A stretch of 64,000 nt of DNA from Olleya sediminilitoris (lineage in GTDB: Bacteria; Bacteroidota; Bacteroidia; Flavobacteriales; Flavobacteriaceae): assembly GCF_016785945.1 (NCBI RefSeq), contig NZ_JAEMEF010000001.1, positions 248,001-312,000 of the forward strand, given 5' to 3'. Shown here piece after piece: positions 47,034-57,045 of this stretch. The notes under the pieces were generated by a model. That model searched no databases and was not told where the DNA came from. It saw only the letters and a program-made list of their open reading frames with translations. Both the position numbers and the translations under genes were made by a program. Positions within the stretch are counted from its first letter, which is position 1; every line of letters starts with the position of its first letter.

Positions 47034-48536
47034 TTAAGCTAATACTGAATCTTCAGTTTTAACATCAGATTTTATAATTTTCATTGCTGTCATTGCTGCT
47101 CTTAATCGCTTACCAACCGTTTCGATTGGATGATTTCTAATGGCATCGTTTACTGCTATCAACTCGATATTATCAACACCTGTTGTTGTAGAAAATGATT
47201 TACCAATTATATCTGTTTCGACTGTTTTCATGAAATCTTTTAACAATGGTTTACATGCGTGATCAAATAAATAACAACCATATTCAGCAGTATCTGAAAT
47301 TACTCTGTTCATTTCAAATAATTTTTTTCTAGCAATGGTGTTTGCAATTAATGGTAATTCGTGAAGTGATTCGTAATACGCAGAATCTTCAATAATTCCT
47401 GCACTTACCATGGTTTCGTAAGCTAACTCAACACCAGATTTCACAAATGCGACTAGTAAAGTTCCATGATCAAAATATTCTTGCTCAGAAATATGATCTG
47501 TTGTTAACGTTGTTTTTTCAAAAGCAGTTTCACCTGTTTCTGCTCTCCATTTTAAAAGATTTACATCATCATTTGCCCAATCTTCCATCATAGTTTTAGA
47601 GAAATGACCAGATATAATATCGTCCATATGTTTTTCGAATAAAGGACGCATGATGTCTTTTAATTCTTCTGACAATTGGTATGCTTTTATTTTTGCTGGA
47701 TTAGACAAACGGTCCATCATGTTTGTAATTCCACCATGTTTTAAGGCTTCAGTAATGGTTTCCCAACCAAACTGAATTAATTTTGCAGCATAACCAGCTT
47801 CAATGCCTTCTGCAACCATTTTATCGAAAGACAAAATTGCTCCAGTTTGTAACAAACCACATAAAATAGTTTGCTCACCCATTAAATCACTTTTTACCTC
47901 AGCAACAAAAGACGATTCTAAAACACCAGCACGATGACCACCAGTTGCAGCTGCATAAGCTTTTGCCTGAGCCCAACCTTTATTTTCTGGATCATTTTCT
48001 GGATGCACAGCAATTAATGTTGGCACACCAAAACCACGTTTATACTCTTCACGTACTTCTGTTCCTGGACATTTTGGAGCAACCATAATGACGGTAATAT
48101 CTTCTCTTACTTTAGTGCCTTCTTCTACAATATTAAATCCATGAGAATAACTTAGCGTAGCACCTTTTTTCATTAAAGGCATTACTGCTTCTACAACATT
48201 TGTGTGCTGTTTGTCTGGTGTTAAATTTAGCACCAAATCTGCAGTAGGAATTAAATCGTTGTAAGTTCCAACATTAAAGTCGTTAGACGTTGCGTTTTTG
48301 TACGATTCGCGTTCTTGATCAATTGCAACTTGCCTTAATGCAAACGCAATATCTAAACCTGAATCACGCATGTTTAGTCCTTGGTTTAAGCCTTGTGCAC
48401 CACAACCAACAATTACGATTTTCTTTCCTTTTAATGCATTGACACCATCTTCAAACTCTGAAGCATCCATGAATCTACATTTACCTAATTGATCTAATTG
48501 GTTTCTTAATGATAATGTGTTGAAATAATTTGACAT
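47034..48536 (-). CDS. ilvC: Ketol-acid reductoisomerase, long class II form
   Basis: 500 residues, the E. coli-type length with duplicated knotted domain. The NADPH motif is [20 protein letters not shown]. Mg-binding acidic residues lie in [15 protein letters not shown] and [20 protein letters not shown]. It converts acetolactate or acetohydroxybutyrate to dihydroxy acids. It lies 23 bp after ilvN and 41 bp before ilvA. Confidence 0.96.
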   Translation of the reverse strand: MSNYFNTLSLRNQLDQLGKCRFMDASEFEDGVNALKGKKIVIVGCGAQGLNQGLNMRDSGLDIAFALRQVAIDQERESYKNATSNDFNVGTYNDLIPTADLVLNLTPDKQHTNVVEAVMPLMKKGATLSYSHGFNIVEEGTKVREDITVIMVAPKCPGTEVREEYKRGFGVPTLIAVHPENDPENKGWAQAKAYAAATGGHRAGVLESSFVAEVKSDLMGEQTILCGLLQTGAILSFDKMVAEGIEAGYAAKLIQFGWETITEALKHGGITNMMDRLSNPAKIKAYQLSEELKDIMRPLFEKHMDDIISGHFSKTMMEDWANDDVNLLKWRAETGETAFEKTTLTTDHISEQEYFDHGTLLVAFVKSGVELAYETMVSAGIIEDSAYYESLHELPLIANTIARKKLFEMNRVISDTAEYGCYLFDHACKPLLKDFMKTVETDIIGKSFSTTTGVDNIELIAVNDAIRNHPIETVGKRLRAAMTAMKIIKSDVKTEDSVLA

Positions 48537-48559
48537 TGTCTTTTTATTTTAATTGTTGG

Positions 48560-49090
48560 TTATGCTTGAAAAGCTTCTAGCATTGTTGATATTTTCATTT
48601 CATCTTTTGTAACAGCAATACGTCCTGAGCGCGTAAATTGCATGATTCCAAAAGCACTTAATTCTCTATATAATAATTCTATTTCTTCTTTACGTCCGGA
48701 CTTTTCAATAACAAAAAAGTCACGATTTACAGTTACAATTCTAGCATTACTTTCTTTAATAATATTCTGAATTTGTCGTTCTTCAAACAATAAATCAGAC
48801 TTCATTTTAAAAATGCAAGACTCTTGATAAATGGTGTCTTCATCTGTATGAAAGTAAGCCTTAATAACTTCTACTTGTTTTTCAATTTGACCAATTATTT
48901 TTTTCATTTGGTCTTCGGTAATATTAACAACAATTGTAAATTTTGAAACACCTTCAATTTCTGAAACGGAAGAATTTATACTTTCAATATTTATATGCCT
49001 ACGTTGAAATATTGCCGAAATACGATTTAATAATCCTATATTATTTTCGGTGTAAACCGAAACAGTATATATGTTGTTTTCTGCTTCCAT
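48560..49090 (-). CDS. ilvN: Acetolactate synthase small (regulatory) subunit
   Basis: 176 residues. The N-terminal ACT domain has VYTENNIGLLNRISAIFQRR and INIESINSSVSEIEGVSKFT, and a second regulatory domain follows (MQFTRSGRIAVTKDE). It confers valine sensitivity on IlvB. It begins 1 bp after the ilvB stop. It may also be called ilvH; only one small subunit gene is present. Confidence 0.93.
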   Translation of the reverse strand: MEAENNIYTVSVYTENNIGLLNRISAIFQRRHINIESINSSVSEIEGVSKFTIVVNITEDQMKKIIGQIEKQVEVIKAYFHTDEDTIYQESCIFKMKSDLLFEERQIQNIIKESNARIVTVNRDFFVIEKSGRKEEIELLYRELSAFGIMQFTRSGRIAVTKDEMKISTMLEAFQA

Positions 49091-49091
49091 A

Positions 49092-50825
49092 TTATTCTAA
49101 TCTTACGTCTGAAACTGATGCTCCTGTTGGTATCATTGGGAACACGTTACCTTCCTTTTCTACACAAACCTCTAAAAAGTATGGTCCATCTGTGTTTATC
49201 ATTTTAGCAACTGCATCTTTTAAATCTTCTCGCTTAGTTACTTTTTCGGCTTCAATAAAATAGCCTTTTGCAATGGCAACAAAATCTGGATTTGTCATTT
49301 CTGTAGACGCATAACGTTTATCAAAAAACAACTGTTGCCATTGGCGAACCATACCTAAAAACTCGTTATTTAAAACCACAATTTTTACTGGTACTTTTTG
49401 CTGAAAAATAGTACCCAATTCTTGAATGGTCATTTGGTAACCACCATCTCCAGAAATTGAAATAACTTCTCGATCTGGAGCAGCCATTTTTGCTCCAATT
49501 GCAGCAGGCAAACCAAAGCCCATTGTACCTAATCCACCAGAAGTGATATTGCTTCTTGTTTTGTTGAAATTGGCATAACGACAAGCTATCATTTGATGTT
49601 GACCAACGTCTGTAACAATAGCTGCATCACCTTTAGTTTGCGAATTAATTTCTTTTAAAACTTCACCCATTGTTAAACCTTCTTTTGTAGGATAGATGTC
49701 GTTTTTTATTACTTTTTCATATTCAATAGCATATAAATCCTTAAATTTTTGATGCCATTCTGGATGTGTTTTTTCTTCTAAAAGCGGAAGTAAGGCAGCT
49801 AAACTTTCTTTTGCATCACCTAAAACTGCCACATCTGTTTTAACGTTTTTATCAATTTCGGCTGGATCAATTTCAAAATGAATCACTTTAGCCTGTTTAG
49901 CGTATGTAGATAAACTTCCGGTTACACGATCGTCGAAACGCATACCAATTGCAATTAAAAGGTCACACTGATTAGTCAACACATTTGGTGCATAATTACC
50001 ATGCATACCTACCATACCAATATTTAAAGGATGAGATGTTGGTATTGCTCCTGCACCTAATATGGTCCAAGCAGAAGGGATTCCTGCTTTTTCAACAACC
50101 GCTTTAAATTCGGCTTCAGCCTGACCTAAAGACACACCTTGACCCCAAACAATCATTGGTTTTTTAGCAGCATTAATTAATTTTGCAGCAGCATCAACCT
50201 CACTATCATTTAATTTAGGAATTGGAATATAACTTCTAACACCTTTACATTTTTCGTATTTAAAATCGAACTCTTCGAATTGAGCATCCTTTGTAATATC
50301 TACTAAAACAGGACCTGGACGTCCACTTTTAGCAATATAAAAGGCTTTAGCCATAACTTCAGGAATCTCTGACGCTTTTGTAACTTGACAATTCCATTTT
50401 GTAACTGGCGTAGAAATACCAACAATATCTGTTTCTTGAAATGCATCACTACCCAATAAATGTGACGCTACTTGACCCGTAATACAAACCATTGGTGTGC
50501 TATCTATTTGTGCGTCTGCAATACCTGTAATTAAGTTTGTTGCTCCTGGTCCAGAGGTTGCAATTGCGACACCAACTTTACCCGAAATACGTGCATAACC
50601 TTGAGCAGAATGTGTTGCACCTTGCTCATGACGGGTTAACACATGGTGAATTTTATCTTGGTATTTGTAAAGCTCATCATAAACTGGCATGATTGCTCCT
50701 CCAGGATATCCATAAAGGACATCTACACCTTCGGCTAACAAACATTTTATAATTGCTTCACTTCCAGAAATACGCTCTGTAGTTTGCGTTGTGTTTGTTT
50801 CTTTCTTTATAGTTTTTGTATCCAT
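49092..50825 (-). CDS. ilvB: Acetolactate synthase large subunit
   Basis: 577 residues, ThDP-dependent. SEAIIKCLLAEGVDVLYGYP holds the first domain start, HEQGATHSAQGYARISGKVG the catalytic Glu (in RHEQGA), and SISGDGGYQMTIQELGTIFQ the ThDP-Mg GDG motif. It condenses pyruvate units to acetolactate or acetohydroxybutyrate. It is second in the operon, 31 bp after ilvD. Confidence 0.96.
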   Translation of the reverse strand: MDTKTIKKETNTTQTTERISGSEAIIKCLLAEGVDVLYGYPGGAIMPVYDELYKYQDKIHHVLTRHEQGATHSAQGYARISGKVGVAIATSGPGATNLITGIADAQIDSTPMVCITGQVASHLLGSDAFQETDIVGISTPVTKWNCQVTKASEIPEVMAKAFYIAKSGRPGPVLVDITKDAQFEEFDFKYEKCKGVRSYIPIPKLNDSEVDAAAKLINAAKKPMIVWGQGVSLGQAEAEFKAVVEKAGIPSAWTILGAGAIPTSHPLNIGMVGMHGNYAPNVLTNQCDLLIAIGMRFDDRVTGSLSTYAKQAKVIHFEIDPAEIDKNVKTDVAVLGDAKESLAALLPLLEEKTHPEWHQKFKDLYAIEYEKVIKNDIYPTKEGLTMGEVLKEINSQTKGDAAIVTDVGQHQMIACRYANFNKTRSNITSGGLGTMGFGLPAAIGAKMAAPDREVISISGDGGYQMTIQELGTIFQQKVPVKIVVLNNEFLGMVRQWQQLFFDKRYASTEMTNPDFVAIAKGYFIEAEKVTKREDLKDAVAKMINTDGPYFLEVCVEKEGNVFPMIPTGASVSDVRLE

Positions 50826-50856
50826 ATTACTCTATTTTGGATAATTAGTTTTTTTT

Positions 50857-52533
50857 TTAAAACTCGTCAGTTACACATCCTTTTGATGCTGATGATACCG
50901 TTTTAGCATATTTATATAGTACACCTTGTTTAAACTTTAAATCTGGTGCTTTCCATTCTTGTCTTCTTTTTTGTAAATCTTCTTCTGTAACTTCTAAAAC
51001 AATGGAGTTTGTTTCGGCATCAATGGTAATCATGTCGCCATCTTTTACTAAAGCTATGTTACCACCTTCTTGAGCTTCTGGAGTAATGTGCCCAACTACA
51101 AAACCATGCGTTCCACCAGAGAAGCGACCATCTGTAATTAATGCTACATCTTTACCTAAACCTGCTCCCATAATTGCAGCAGTTGGCTTTAACATTTCTG
51201 GCATTCCTGGTCCTCCTTTTGGACCTTCGTAACGTATTACGACAACATCTCCTTTTTCTACTAATCCATCACGAATGCCATCATTGGCAGCATATTCGCC
51301 TTCAAACACTTTAGCTTTACCAATAAAACTTAAACCTTCTTTTCCTGTAATTTTAGCGACAGAACCTTCTGTGGCAAGATTACCATAAAGCATTCTTAAA
51401 TGACCTGATATTTTTATTGGTTTTTCAATTGGCTTAATAACATCTTGACCTTCTTTTAGATCTTTTACATCCAATAAATTCTCTGCAATTGTTTTTCCTG
51501 TAACGGTTAAACAATCGCCATGAATTAATCCTTTTTTCAATAAATATTTTAAAACCGCAGGAATTCCGCCAACAGCATGAACATCTTCCATTAGGTATTT
51601 TCCGCTAGGCTTTAAGTCGGCTAAAAATGGTGTATTGTCACTTATATCTTGAAAATCTTTTAAAGTGAAATCGATATCTGCTGCTCTTGCAATTGCTAAA
51701 AAGTGAAGTACTGCATTTGTAGAACCTCCTAATATAGTAACTAATCGTACTGCGTTTTCTAGAGATTTACGCGTAATAATATCTGAAGGCTTAATATCCT
51801 TTTCTAATAACACACGCATGGCTTCACCTGCTTTAACAGACTCTTCTTTTTTATCATCACTTAATGCTGGATTAGACGAGTTAAACGGTAAAGTCATCCC
51901 TAAAGCCTCAATAGCTGAAGCCATAGTATTTGCAGTATACATACCACCACAAGCTCCTGCTCCTGGACAAGCTTTTTCGACTATATTTTGATATTCTGTT
52001 TCTTCCATGGTTCCAGCAACTTTGCTTCCCCAAGCTTCAAAAGCAGAAACGACATCTAGTTTTTTTCCATTATGGCAACCAGAATCAATGGTACCACCAT
52101 AAACCAAAATGGATGGACGATTTAGCCTAATCATGGCAATTAAAGCTCCTGGCATATTTTTATCGCATCCAACCACTGTAATCAAACCATCATAACTCAT
52201 GGCTTGTACTACGGTTTCCATAGAATCTGCAATAATATCTCTAGATGGTAATGAGTAACGCATTCCTGGTGTTCCCATAGAAATACCATCACTTACTCCA
52301 ATAGTATTAAAAATAAGCCCGACAACATCTTCGTTTTTAGTACCCTTTTTAGCCAATTTAGCTAAATCATTAAGGTGCATGTTGCATGGATTACCTTCGT
52401 ATCCTGTACTGGCAATACCAATAATAGGCTTAAAAAAATCTTCTTTTGTTAATCCAATAGCATGCAACATGGCTTGTGCTGCTGGTTGTGTTGGATCTTG
52501 CGTGACTGTTTTACTGTATTTATTTAACTCCAT
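50857..52533 (-). CDS. ilvD: Dihydroxy-acid dehydratase
   Basis: 558 residues. The Fe-S cysteines appear in [30 protein letters not shown] and [15 protein letters not shown]. The ILV/Edd signatures and [17 protein letters not shown] are present near the end. It dehydrates dihydroxy acids to the branched-chain 2-oxo acids. It is first in the operon, with a 310-bp leader region upstream that contains a possible leader peptide. Confidence 0.96.
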   Translation of the reverse strand: MELNKYSKTVTQDPTQPAAQAMLHAIGLTKEDFFKPIIGIASTGYEGNPCNMHLNDLAKLAKKGTKNEDVVGLIFNTIGVSDGISMGTPGMRYSLPSRDIIADSMETVVQAMSYDGLITVVGCDKNMPGALIAMIRLNRPSILVYGGTIDSGCHNGKKLDVVSAFEAWGSKVAGTMEETEYQNIVEKACPGAGACGGMYTANTMASAIEALGMTLPFNSSNPALSDDKKEESVKAGEAMRVLLEKDIKPSDIITRKSLENAVRLVTILGGSTNAVLHFLAIARAADIDFTLKDFQDISDNTPFLADLKPSGKYLMEDVHAVGGIPAVLKYLLKKGLIHGDCLTVTGKTIAENLLDVKDLKEGQDVIKPIEKPIKISGHLRMLYGNLATEGSVAKITGKEGLSFIGKAKVFEGEYAANDGIRDGLVEKGDVVVIRYEGPKGGPGMPEMLKPTAAIMGAGLGKDVALITDGRFSGGTHGFVVGHITPEAQEGGNIALVKDGDMITIDAETNSIVLEVTEEDLQKRRQEWKAPDLKFKQGVLYKYAKTVSSASKGCVTDEF

Positions 52534-52612
52534 TGATGGTCGACTTCTATTTAAATATTAATCTAAATTAGAGGTTTGACATTTGGAAGATGGTTTTTTT
52601 TAAAAAAATAGA

Positions 52613-52684
52613 CTAAGGCCAGGTAAGAAAAAGACGAATTAAACAATTGATAATCAGATGGCTGCGTGTTGTATAATATGACAC
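52613..52684 (-). CDS. Possible Leu/Ile-rich leader peptide of the ilv operon
   Basis: A GTG-initiated ORF of 23 codons ending in TAG, about 80 bp before ilvD. Its C-terminal part reads HLIINCLIRLFLTWP, with seven Leu or Ile in eleven residues, the composition expected of a BCAA attenuation peptide. An AT-rich hairpin (GTTCTT near 52690, AAGAAC near 52710) lies just upstream, and a T-rich stretch lies downstream in the transcript. No GC-rich terminator follows, so attenuation is not proven. The start codon is uncertain. Confidence 0.4.
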   Translation of the reverse strand: MSYYTTRSHLIINCLIRLFLTWP

Positions 52685-52845
52685 CCAAGGTTCTTATTTT
52701 TTAAAAAAAAGAACTAGATATTAAAACAATAGACCATACTATGAAACATAATATATGTGTTATTTTGAAAATCAAATTTTACACTTAGTTATTGGACTTT
52801 AACAAAGTAGTTAAACTTGGGTAAATAGATTTTATGACTTAAAAT

Positions 52846-54489
52846 TTATTTAGTATTGCTAATACTATCTGCCATAATTAAAGCATTGTAAGCATTAACA
52901 ATTTTTCCAGACTTTGATAACTTATTAAAAGGTGTTTTAATTGAATCATTCCTTGTTAACTTAACAGGAAAAGTATATTCTACACCACTATCCATTATAA
53001 TATGCTTTATTTCTGATGCTGTAAGGTTTGGGTAATATGATCTAATTAAAGCAGCGACACCAGTTGTTAGTGCACAGGATGCCGAAGTACCACCTGAAAC
53101 AAATTTATAACTTTCTACTGAAGGAGTTGTGGTATAAATTTTTGTTCCTGGTGCAAATACATCAATATCTATTTTTCCATAATTAGAAAATGTTGCAAAT
53201 AAATTTTCATTTGGATAATAAGTTGATGCTCCTACCTTGATAAAATTATCAGAAACTTCCTTACCGTTGTTAATGTTATCATTTGGATAATAGTTATTAA
53301 AAACATTTAAATTATAACTTGAATTACCAGCTCCAGAAACTACTAACACATCTTTTTCTTCAGCATATTTTAAAGCCTCGAAAACCCATTCTTTGTGTAG
53401 TGAAAATTCTTTACCAATACTCATATTAATAACTTTAGCACCATTATCTACAGCATATCGAATCGCTAAAGCTATATCTTTATCATGTTCGTCTCCACTT
53501 GACGATATTGATAACGCCATTATTTTTATATAATTAGAAAAACCATTAATACCTGTTTTATTGTTTCTTTTAGCAGCAATCAATCCAGCCATTAATGTTC
53601 CATGTTCTAAAAAATCAAGATCTTGATTAACTGTGTTATTTCCATAATTTGTGTCGTTTAAGTCTTCTGAATTATCATTAATTATAATTCTGTCATTGTA
53701 TGAAGTATTTAATAACTTAGCCAAACGCTCGTTAGCTTGTATTGTACTTGATTTAATTTTTTCATCAGGAGCATACTTTATAAAGTTACTCATTCTTAGA
53801 GCATTAAATTGTAATATTGAATCATTAGTATGTGCCTGTTTTAAACTATCTAATTGCTTAATAGTGTAATTACCATCTTTGAAGTAAGAACTTAAAAATA
53901 CCTTAGATTCCTTTTTCCACTTAGCAACATTTTGGATATTTATACTATCGTCTTTGGCAGATAATAATCGTTCAGCATATCTTTTTTTAGCACTTATATA
54001 ATTACTATATAGTAATGAATCTTTTATTTCATTATTTAAAAAAGAAGAATTGTATTTTTTTAAAACTCTTGTAATTTCATAATTTACAAACAAGGTGTTT
54101 TCACCATTTTTATTACCAATAAAATTCCAGCCTTGTAGATCATCTGTATAACCATTCTCATCGTCATCAATATTATTATTGGGCACTTCATTTATATTAG
54201 TCCAAAAACTACTATTTAAATCCTCATGATTAATATCTATTGAGGTGTCAATAACAGCCACAATAATATCTTTTCCTTTTTTATCTTTTAAAATCGTATT
54301 GTATGCTTTGTCCAGACTTATGCCTGGAATAGAATCATCAATAATATCTTTATGATACCAAATTTTTAACTTTTTTTCAGAAAGATTTTTGATTGGTATA
54401 ACTTTTTCTTGCTTTGATATGTAATTGTAATTCTTACACTGAAAAAATAAAAAAGGTATTGATAATAATAATATATACAAATTCTTCAT
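52846..54489 (-). CDS. Subtilisin-family (S8) serine protease, lipoprotein
   Basis: 547 residues. The N-terminus is a lipoprotein signal (LLLSIPFLFFQC, acylated C18). The catalytic triad is D81 (AVIDTSIDINHEDL), H296 (FLEHGTLMAGLIAA) and S469 (VSGGTSASCALTTG), with oxyanion Asn389 (SGAGNSS). About 215 residues separate Asp and His, far more than in subtilisin. The insert holds a charged helical region (about 125-275) common in Bacteroidota S8 proteases. No sorting domain is seen at the C-terminus. It likely degrades proteins in the envelope or at the surface; the substrate is unknown. Confidence 0.88.
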   Translation of the reverse strand: MKNLYILLLSIPFLFFQCKNYNYISKQEKVIPIKNLSEKKLKIWYHKDIIDDSIPGISLDKAYNTILKDKKGKDIIVAVIDTSIDINHEDLNSSFWTNINEVPNNNIDDDENGYTDDLQGWNFIGNKNGENTLFVNYEITRVLKKYNSSFLNNEIKDSLLYSNYISAKKRYAERLLSAKDDSINIQNVAKWKKESKVFLSSYFKDGNYTIKQLDSLKQAHTNDSILQFNALRMSNFIKYAPDEKIKSSTIQANERLAKLLNTSYNDRIIINDNSEDLNDTNYGNNTVNQDLDFLEHGTLMAGLIAAKRNNKTGINGFSNYIKIMALSISSSGDEHDKDIALAIRYAVDNGAKVINMSIGKEFSLHKEWVFEALKYAEEKDVLVVSGAGNSSYNLNVFNNYYPNDNINNGKEVSDNFIKVGASTYYPNENLFATFSNYGKIDIDVFAPGTKIYTTTPSVESYKFVSGGTSASCALTTGVAALIRSYYPNLTASEIKHIIMDSGVEYTFPVKLTRNDSIKTPFNKLSKSGKIVNAYNALIMADSISNTK

Positions 54490-54650
54490 TGGAAATGGCT
54501 AAACAGCTTTAATGTTTGATTTTACAAATCTAAAAAGTCAAAAATAACTTTTTAGATTTTAAGCAAATAATTCACATACAATAATCCAATTTTTAGAACT
54601 TTTTCTTTTCTATTTTTTTTTAGGCTTTGAAAATAAAAACTATTAAAAAC
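54490..54650. other. Short AT-rich gap upstream of the S8 protease gene
   Basis: No gene or structure identified. It probably holds the protease promoter on the minus strand, but no TAnnTTTG match stands out. Confidence 0.3.
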
Positions 54651-54684
54651 AAAAAAACCGATTCAAATTAATGAATCGGTTTTA
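54651..54684 (-). terminator. Terminator after the CAT tRNA
   Basis: AAAACCGATTCA and TGAATCGGTTTT pair over 12 bp around AATTAA, with a T-run on the minus strand directly after the tRNA 3' end. Confidence 0.85.
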
Positions 54685-54685
54685 A

Positions 54686-54762
54686 TGGTGGTCCCACATG
54701 GGCTCGAACCATGGACTTTCTGATTATGAGTCAGATACTCTAACCAACTGAGTTATAGGACC
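54686..54762 (-). tRNA. tRNA with CAT anticodon (Met elongator or Ile2)
   Basis: A full cloverleaf on the minus strand. The acceptor GGTCCTA/TGGGACC contains one wobble pair. The D-stem is ACTC/GAGT, the anticodon stem TCTGA/TCAGA with loop CTCATAA, and the T-arm CATGG, TTCGAGC, CCATG. Discriminator A and an encoded CCA are at 54686-54689. A CAT anticodon with this loop can be elongator Met or lysidine-modified Ile2, and the sequence alone does not settle it. Confidence 0.9.
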
Positions 54763-54818
54763 CGAAATTGGAGTGCAATATTACTATTTATTTTAAAGTC
54801 TTACAAGTCTTTTTTAAA

Positions 54819-55220
54819 TTATTTGATCTCTTGACAAAGTTCTATCAGTACTCCGTTAGACGATTTTGGATGTAAAAATGCAACTAACTTATTGTCTGCT
54901 CCCTTTTTAGGGGTTTCATTTAAGACAATAAATCCTTCAGATTTTAATCTTAAAATTTCTGCATTTATATCATCTACAGCAAAAGCAATGTGATGAATTC
55001 CTTCTCCTTTTTTCTCTAAAAACTTTGCAATTGGGCTTTCTGGCTTAGTAGCCTCTAATAATTCTATCTTATTTGGTCCAACTTCAAAAAAAGAGGTATT
55101 AACACCTTCGCTTTCTACAGTTTCAATTTTATAGTGTGATTTGCCAAAAAGTTTTGCAAAAAGTGCATTAGATTGCTCTAAATTTTTGACTGCTATACCA
55201 ATATGTTCTATTTTTTCCAT
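54819..55220 (-). CDS. mce: Methylmalonyl-CoA epimerase
   Basis: 133 residues, VOC fold. Metal and active-site pattern: EHIGIAVKNLEQS at the start, GEGIHHIAFAVDDI in the middle and GVLIELCQE at the end, with metal His and Glu in each. It interconverts the R and S forms of methylmalonyl-CoA in propionate metabolism. It is divergent from rbfA. The downstream tRNA lies 56 bp away on the same strand. Confidence 0.92.
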   Translation of the reverse strand: MEKIEHIGIAVKNLEQSNALFAKLFGKSHYKIETVESEGVNTSFFEVGPNKIELLEATKPESPIAKFLEKKGEGIHHIAFAVDDINAEILRLKSEGFIVLNETPKKGADNKLVAFLHPKSSNGVLIELCQEIK

Positions 55221-55292
55221 CTTATTATATAATTTAAGGTATAATAATTGCTTAATTATGCCTTAAAAGTAATATATTCTTGTAATAACAAC

Positions 55293-55300
55293 TATTTTTG
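55293..55300 (+). promoter_or_regulatory. Putative -7 box of rbfA
   Basis: TATTTTTG exactly matches TAnnTTTG and ends 5 bp before the rbfA ATG. The expected start site falls on or next to the ATG, which suggests a leaderless or near-leaderless mRNA. A -33 element was not found at canonical spacing. Confidence 0.45.
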
Positions 55301-55304
55301 CAGT

Positions 55305-55700
55305 ATGGAAGAAAGTCAAAGACAAAAAAAAATAGCTTCGGTTTTACAACGTGATTTAGTAGATATCCTTCAAGGTGCTGCTACACAAGGTGGAATGCGA
55401 GGTGTAATTATATCTGTATCTAAAGTTAGAGTAACTGCCGATTTAACAGACGCTAAAGTGTATTTAAGTATTTTCCCTAACAATAAGGCTAAAGAGCTTT
55501 TAGAAGGAATTAGAGCTAACAAACCCATGATTAGACATGAGTTAGCACAACGCACAAAAAATCAATTGCGTAGAATGCCTGTGTTAGAATTTTATGTAGA
55601 TGATAGCTTAGAGCACATTGATAAAATTGAAAAATCGCTTAAAGGTGAAGATAACCCGATACAAAATCCTGATTTACTAGATAACCGTAAAAAAGGATAA
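55305..55700 (+). CDS. rbfA: Ribosome-binding factor A
   Basis: 131 residues from the ATG at 55305; an upstream extension to 55248 is not supported. It begins EESQRQKKIASVLQRDLVDIL and has VSKVRVTADLTDAKVYLSIF and RRMPVLEFYVDDSLEHIDKI, the KH-like core. It assists late 16S rRNA 5'-end maturation of the 30S subunit. The permease gene starts immediately after its stop. Confidence 0.93.
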   Translation: MEESQRQKKIASVLQRDLVDILQGAATQGGMRGVIISVSKVRVTADLTDAKVYLSIFPNNKAKELLEGIRANKPMIRHELAQRTKNQLRRMPVLEFYVDDSLEHIDKIEKSLKGEDNPIQNPDLLDNRKKG

Positions 55701-56906
55701 TTGAATTTTTCATTATACATAGCTAAACGCTACATACGTAGTAAAAGTAGTAACAACGCCATAAACTTTATTACAATAATTGCTATTGTAGGTATTGTTT
55801 TAGGTGCTGCTTCTTTATTTATTGTTTTATCTGGTTTTGCAGGATTACGTGATTTTACTTTAGAATTTTCTAGTATTATAGATCCTGATTTAAAAGCCGA
55901 AACGTCCATAGGCAAATCCTTTGCTATAAATACAAATCAAGACAAACAGTTACAAGCTATTGATGGTGTTGCTAATTTTTCTAAAATAGTTGAAGAGCGT
56001 ATCATTGCTTCTTCTGATGGTACTAATCATCCTGCTTACATCAAAGGAGTAGACGAGAATTATCAAAAAATAACAGCTATTGACTCTGTAATACCATATG
56101 GTAATTGGTTATATCCAGATACACCGCAAATTGTTTCAGGTTGGGCTATTTCCAATCGTTTATCTTTTTTTATAAACGATTACAATAAAACTATAACCTT
56201 ATCTGTGCCAAAACCAGGTAAAGGCCAAATAAACTCTCAAAGTCAAGCCTTAAACCAAGTTAATACAGTTAATGTTGGTATTTATGATATAAACGAAGAA
56301 CTAAATAACAAATACATATTTGCGTCCATAGAGACTGCACGTCGTCTTTTAAATTATCAACCAAACCAAGTAACTAGTTTAGAGTTTAAATTAACAGAAA
56401 ACGCAGACGAAGACGTTGTTAAAGCTAAAATTAAAACCATTTTAGGTCAAAATATTATCTTAAAAAACAAAGACCAACTAAACGATGCTATCTATAAAAT
56501 GTTAAATACCGAAAATTTAGCAGTTTATTTAATCTTTACTTTAGTCCTAATTATTGCATTATTTAATGTAATAGGCTCTATTGTTATGATGATATTAGAT
56601 AAAAAGAAAACCTTAAACACCCTTTTTAACCTTGGAGCTTCGGTTAAAGACATCCGAAACATCTTTTTTTATCAAGGTATTTTAATGACGTTTATTGGCG
56701 GATTTATTGGACTATTAATAGGTTACATTGTAATACAATTACAAGCAAGCTATGATTTAATTATGATTACTCCTAGCCTACCTTACCCTGTAGCAATTCA
56801 TTTTAAAAACTTTATAATAGTCATGCTTACAATTTCTGTTTTAGGTCTTATTGCCTCAAAAATTGCAGCTTCACGTATTACACGAGACTTAGTAAAGACT
56901 AATTAA
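55701..56906 (+). CDS. ABC transporter permease of the LolC/E-FtsX type
   Basis: 401 residues starting with TTG directly after the rbfA TAA. The TTG start is supported by the reading NFSLYIAKRYIRSKSSNNAI, which matches the usual family N-terminus. One membrane helix at about 21-48, a large periplasmic domain, and three helices at about 275-395. A MacB-like core is likely. It could move lipoproteins out of the inner membrane with an ATPase encoded elsewhere. Confidence 0.87.
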   Translation: MNFSLYIAKRYIRSKSSNNAINFITIIAIVGIVLGAASLFIVLSGFAGLRDFTLEFSSIIDPDLKAETSIGKSFAINTNQDKQLQAIDGVANFSKIVEERIIASSDGTNHPAYIKGVDENYQKITAIDSVIPYGNWLYPDTPQIVSGWAISNRLSFFINDYNKTITLSVPKPGKGQINSQSQALNQVNTVNVGIYDINEELNNKYIFASIETARRLLNYQPNQVTSLEFKLTENADEDVVKAKIKTILGQNIILKNKDQLNDAIYKMLNTENLAVYLIFTLVLIIALFNVIGSIVMMILDKKKTLNTLFNLGASVKDIRNIFFYQGILMTFIGGFIGLLIGYIVIQLQASYDLIMITPSLPYPVAIHFKNFIIVMLTISVLGLIASKIAASRITRDLVKTN

Positions 56907-57045
56907 AATTTGGGCAAGTTGCCTTAACAGGCAAACAGGCTCACGCAACTCGCTCTCTTCGAGGAGCTCAAACACATTGCTTCATCCTTCTTGCGCTTAC
57001 TGTTATATTTAGTTAGCGCTTTGCTTAACTAAGTAAGCATATAAA
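56907..57045. other. Convergent gap with inverted repeats
   Basis: 139 bp between the permease and dusB. It contains GCCT/AGGC (near 56930), GAGCGA-like and GAGGAGCTC stretches, and TTAGTTAGCG near CTTAACTAAG. They probably form terminators for both sides, but the stems are imperfect and no T-run is clear. Confidence 0.35.

Noticed and set aside
49366-49584. Shadow frames inside large housekeeping genes, such as the one within ilvB
   Set aside because: They lie inside well-supported genes, have skewed composition and no recognisable features.
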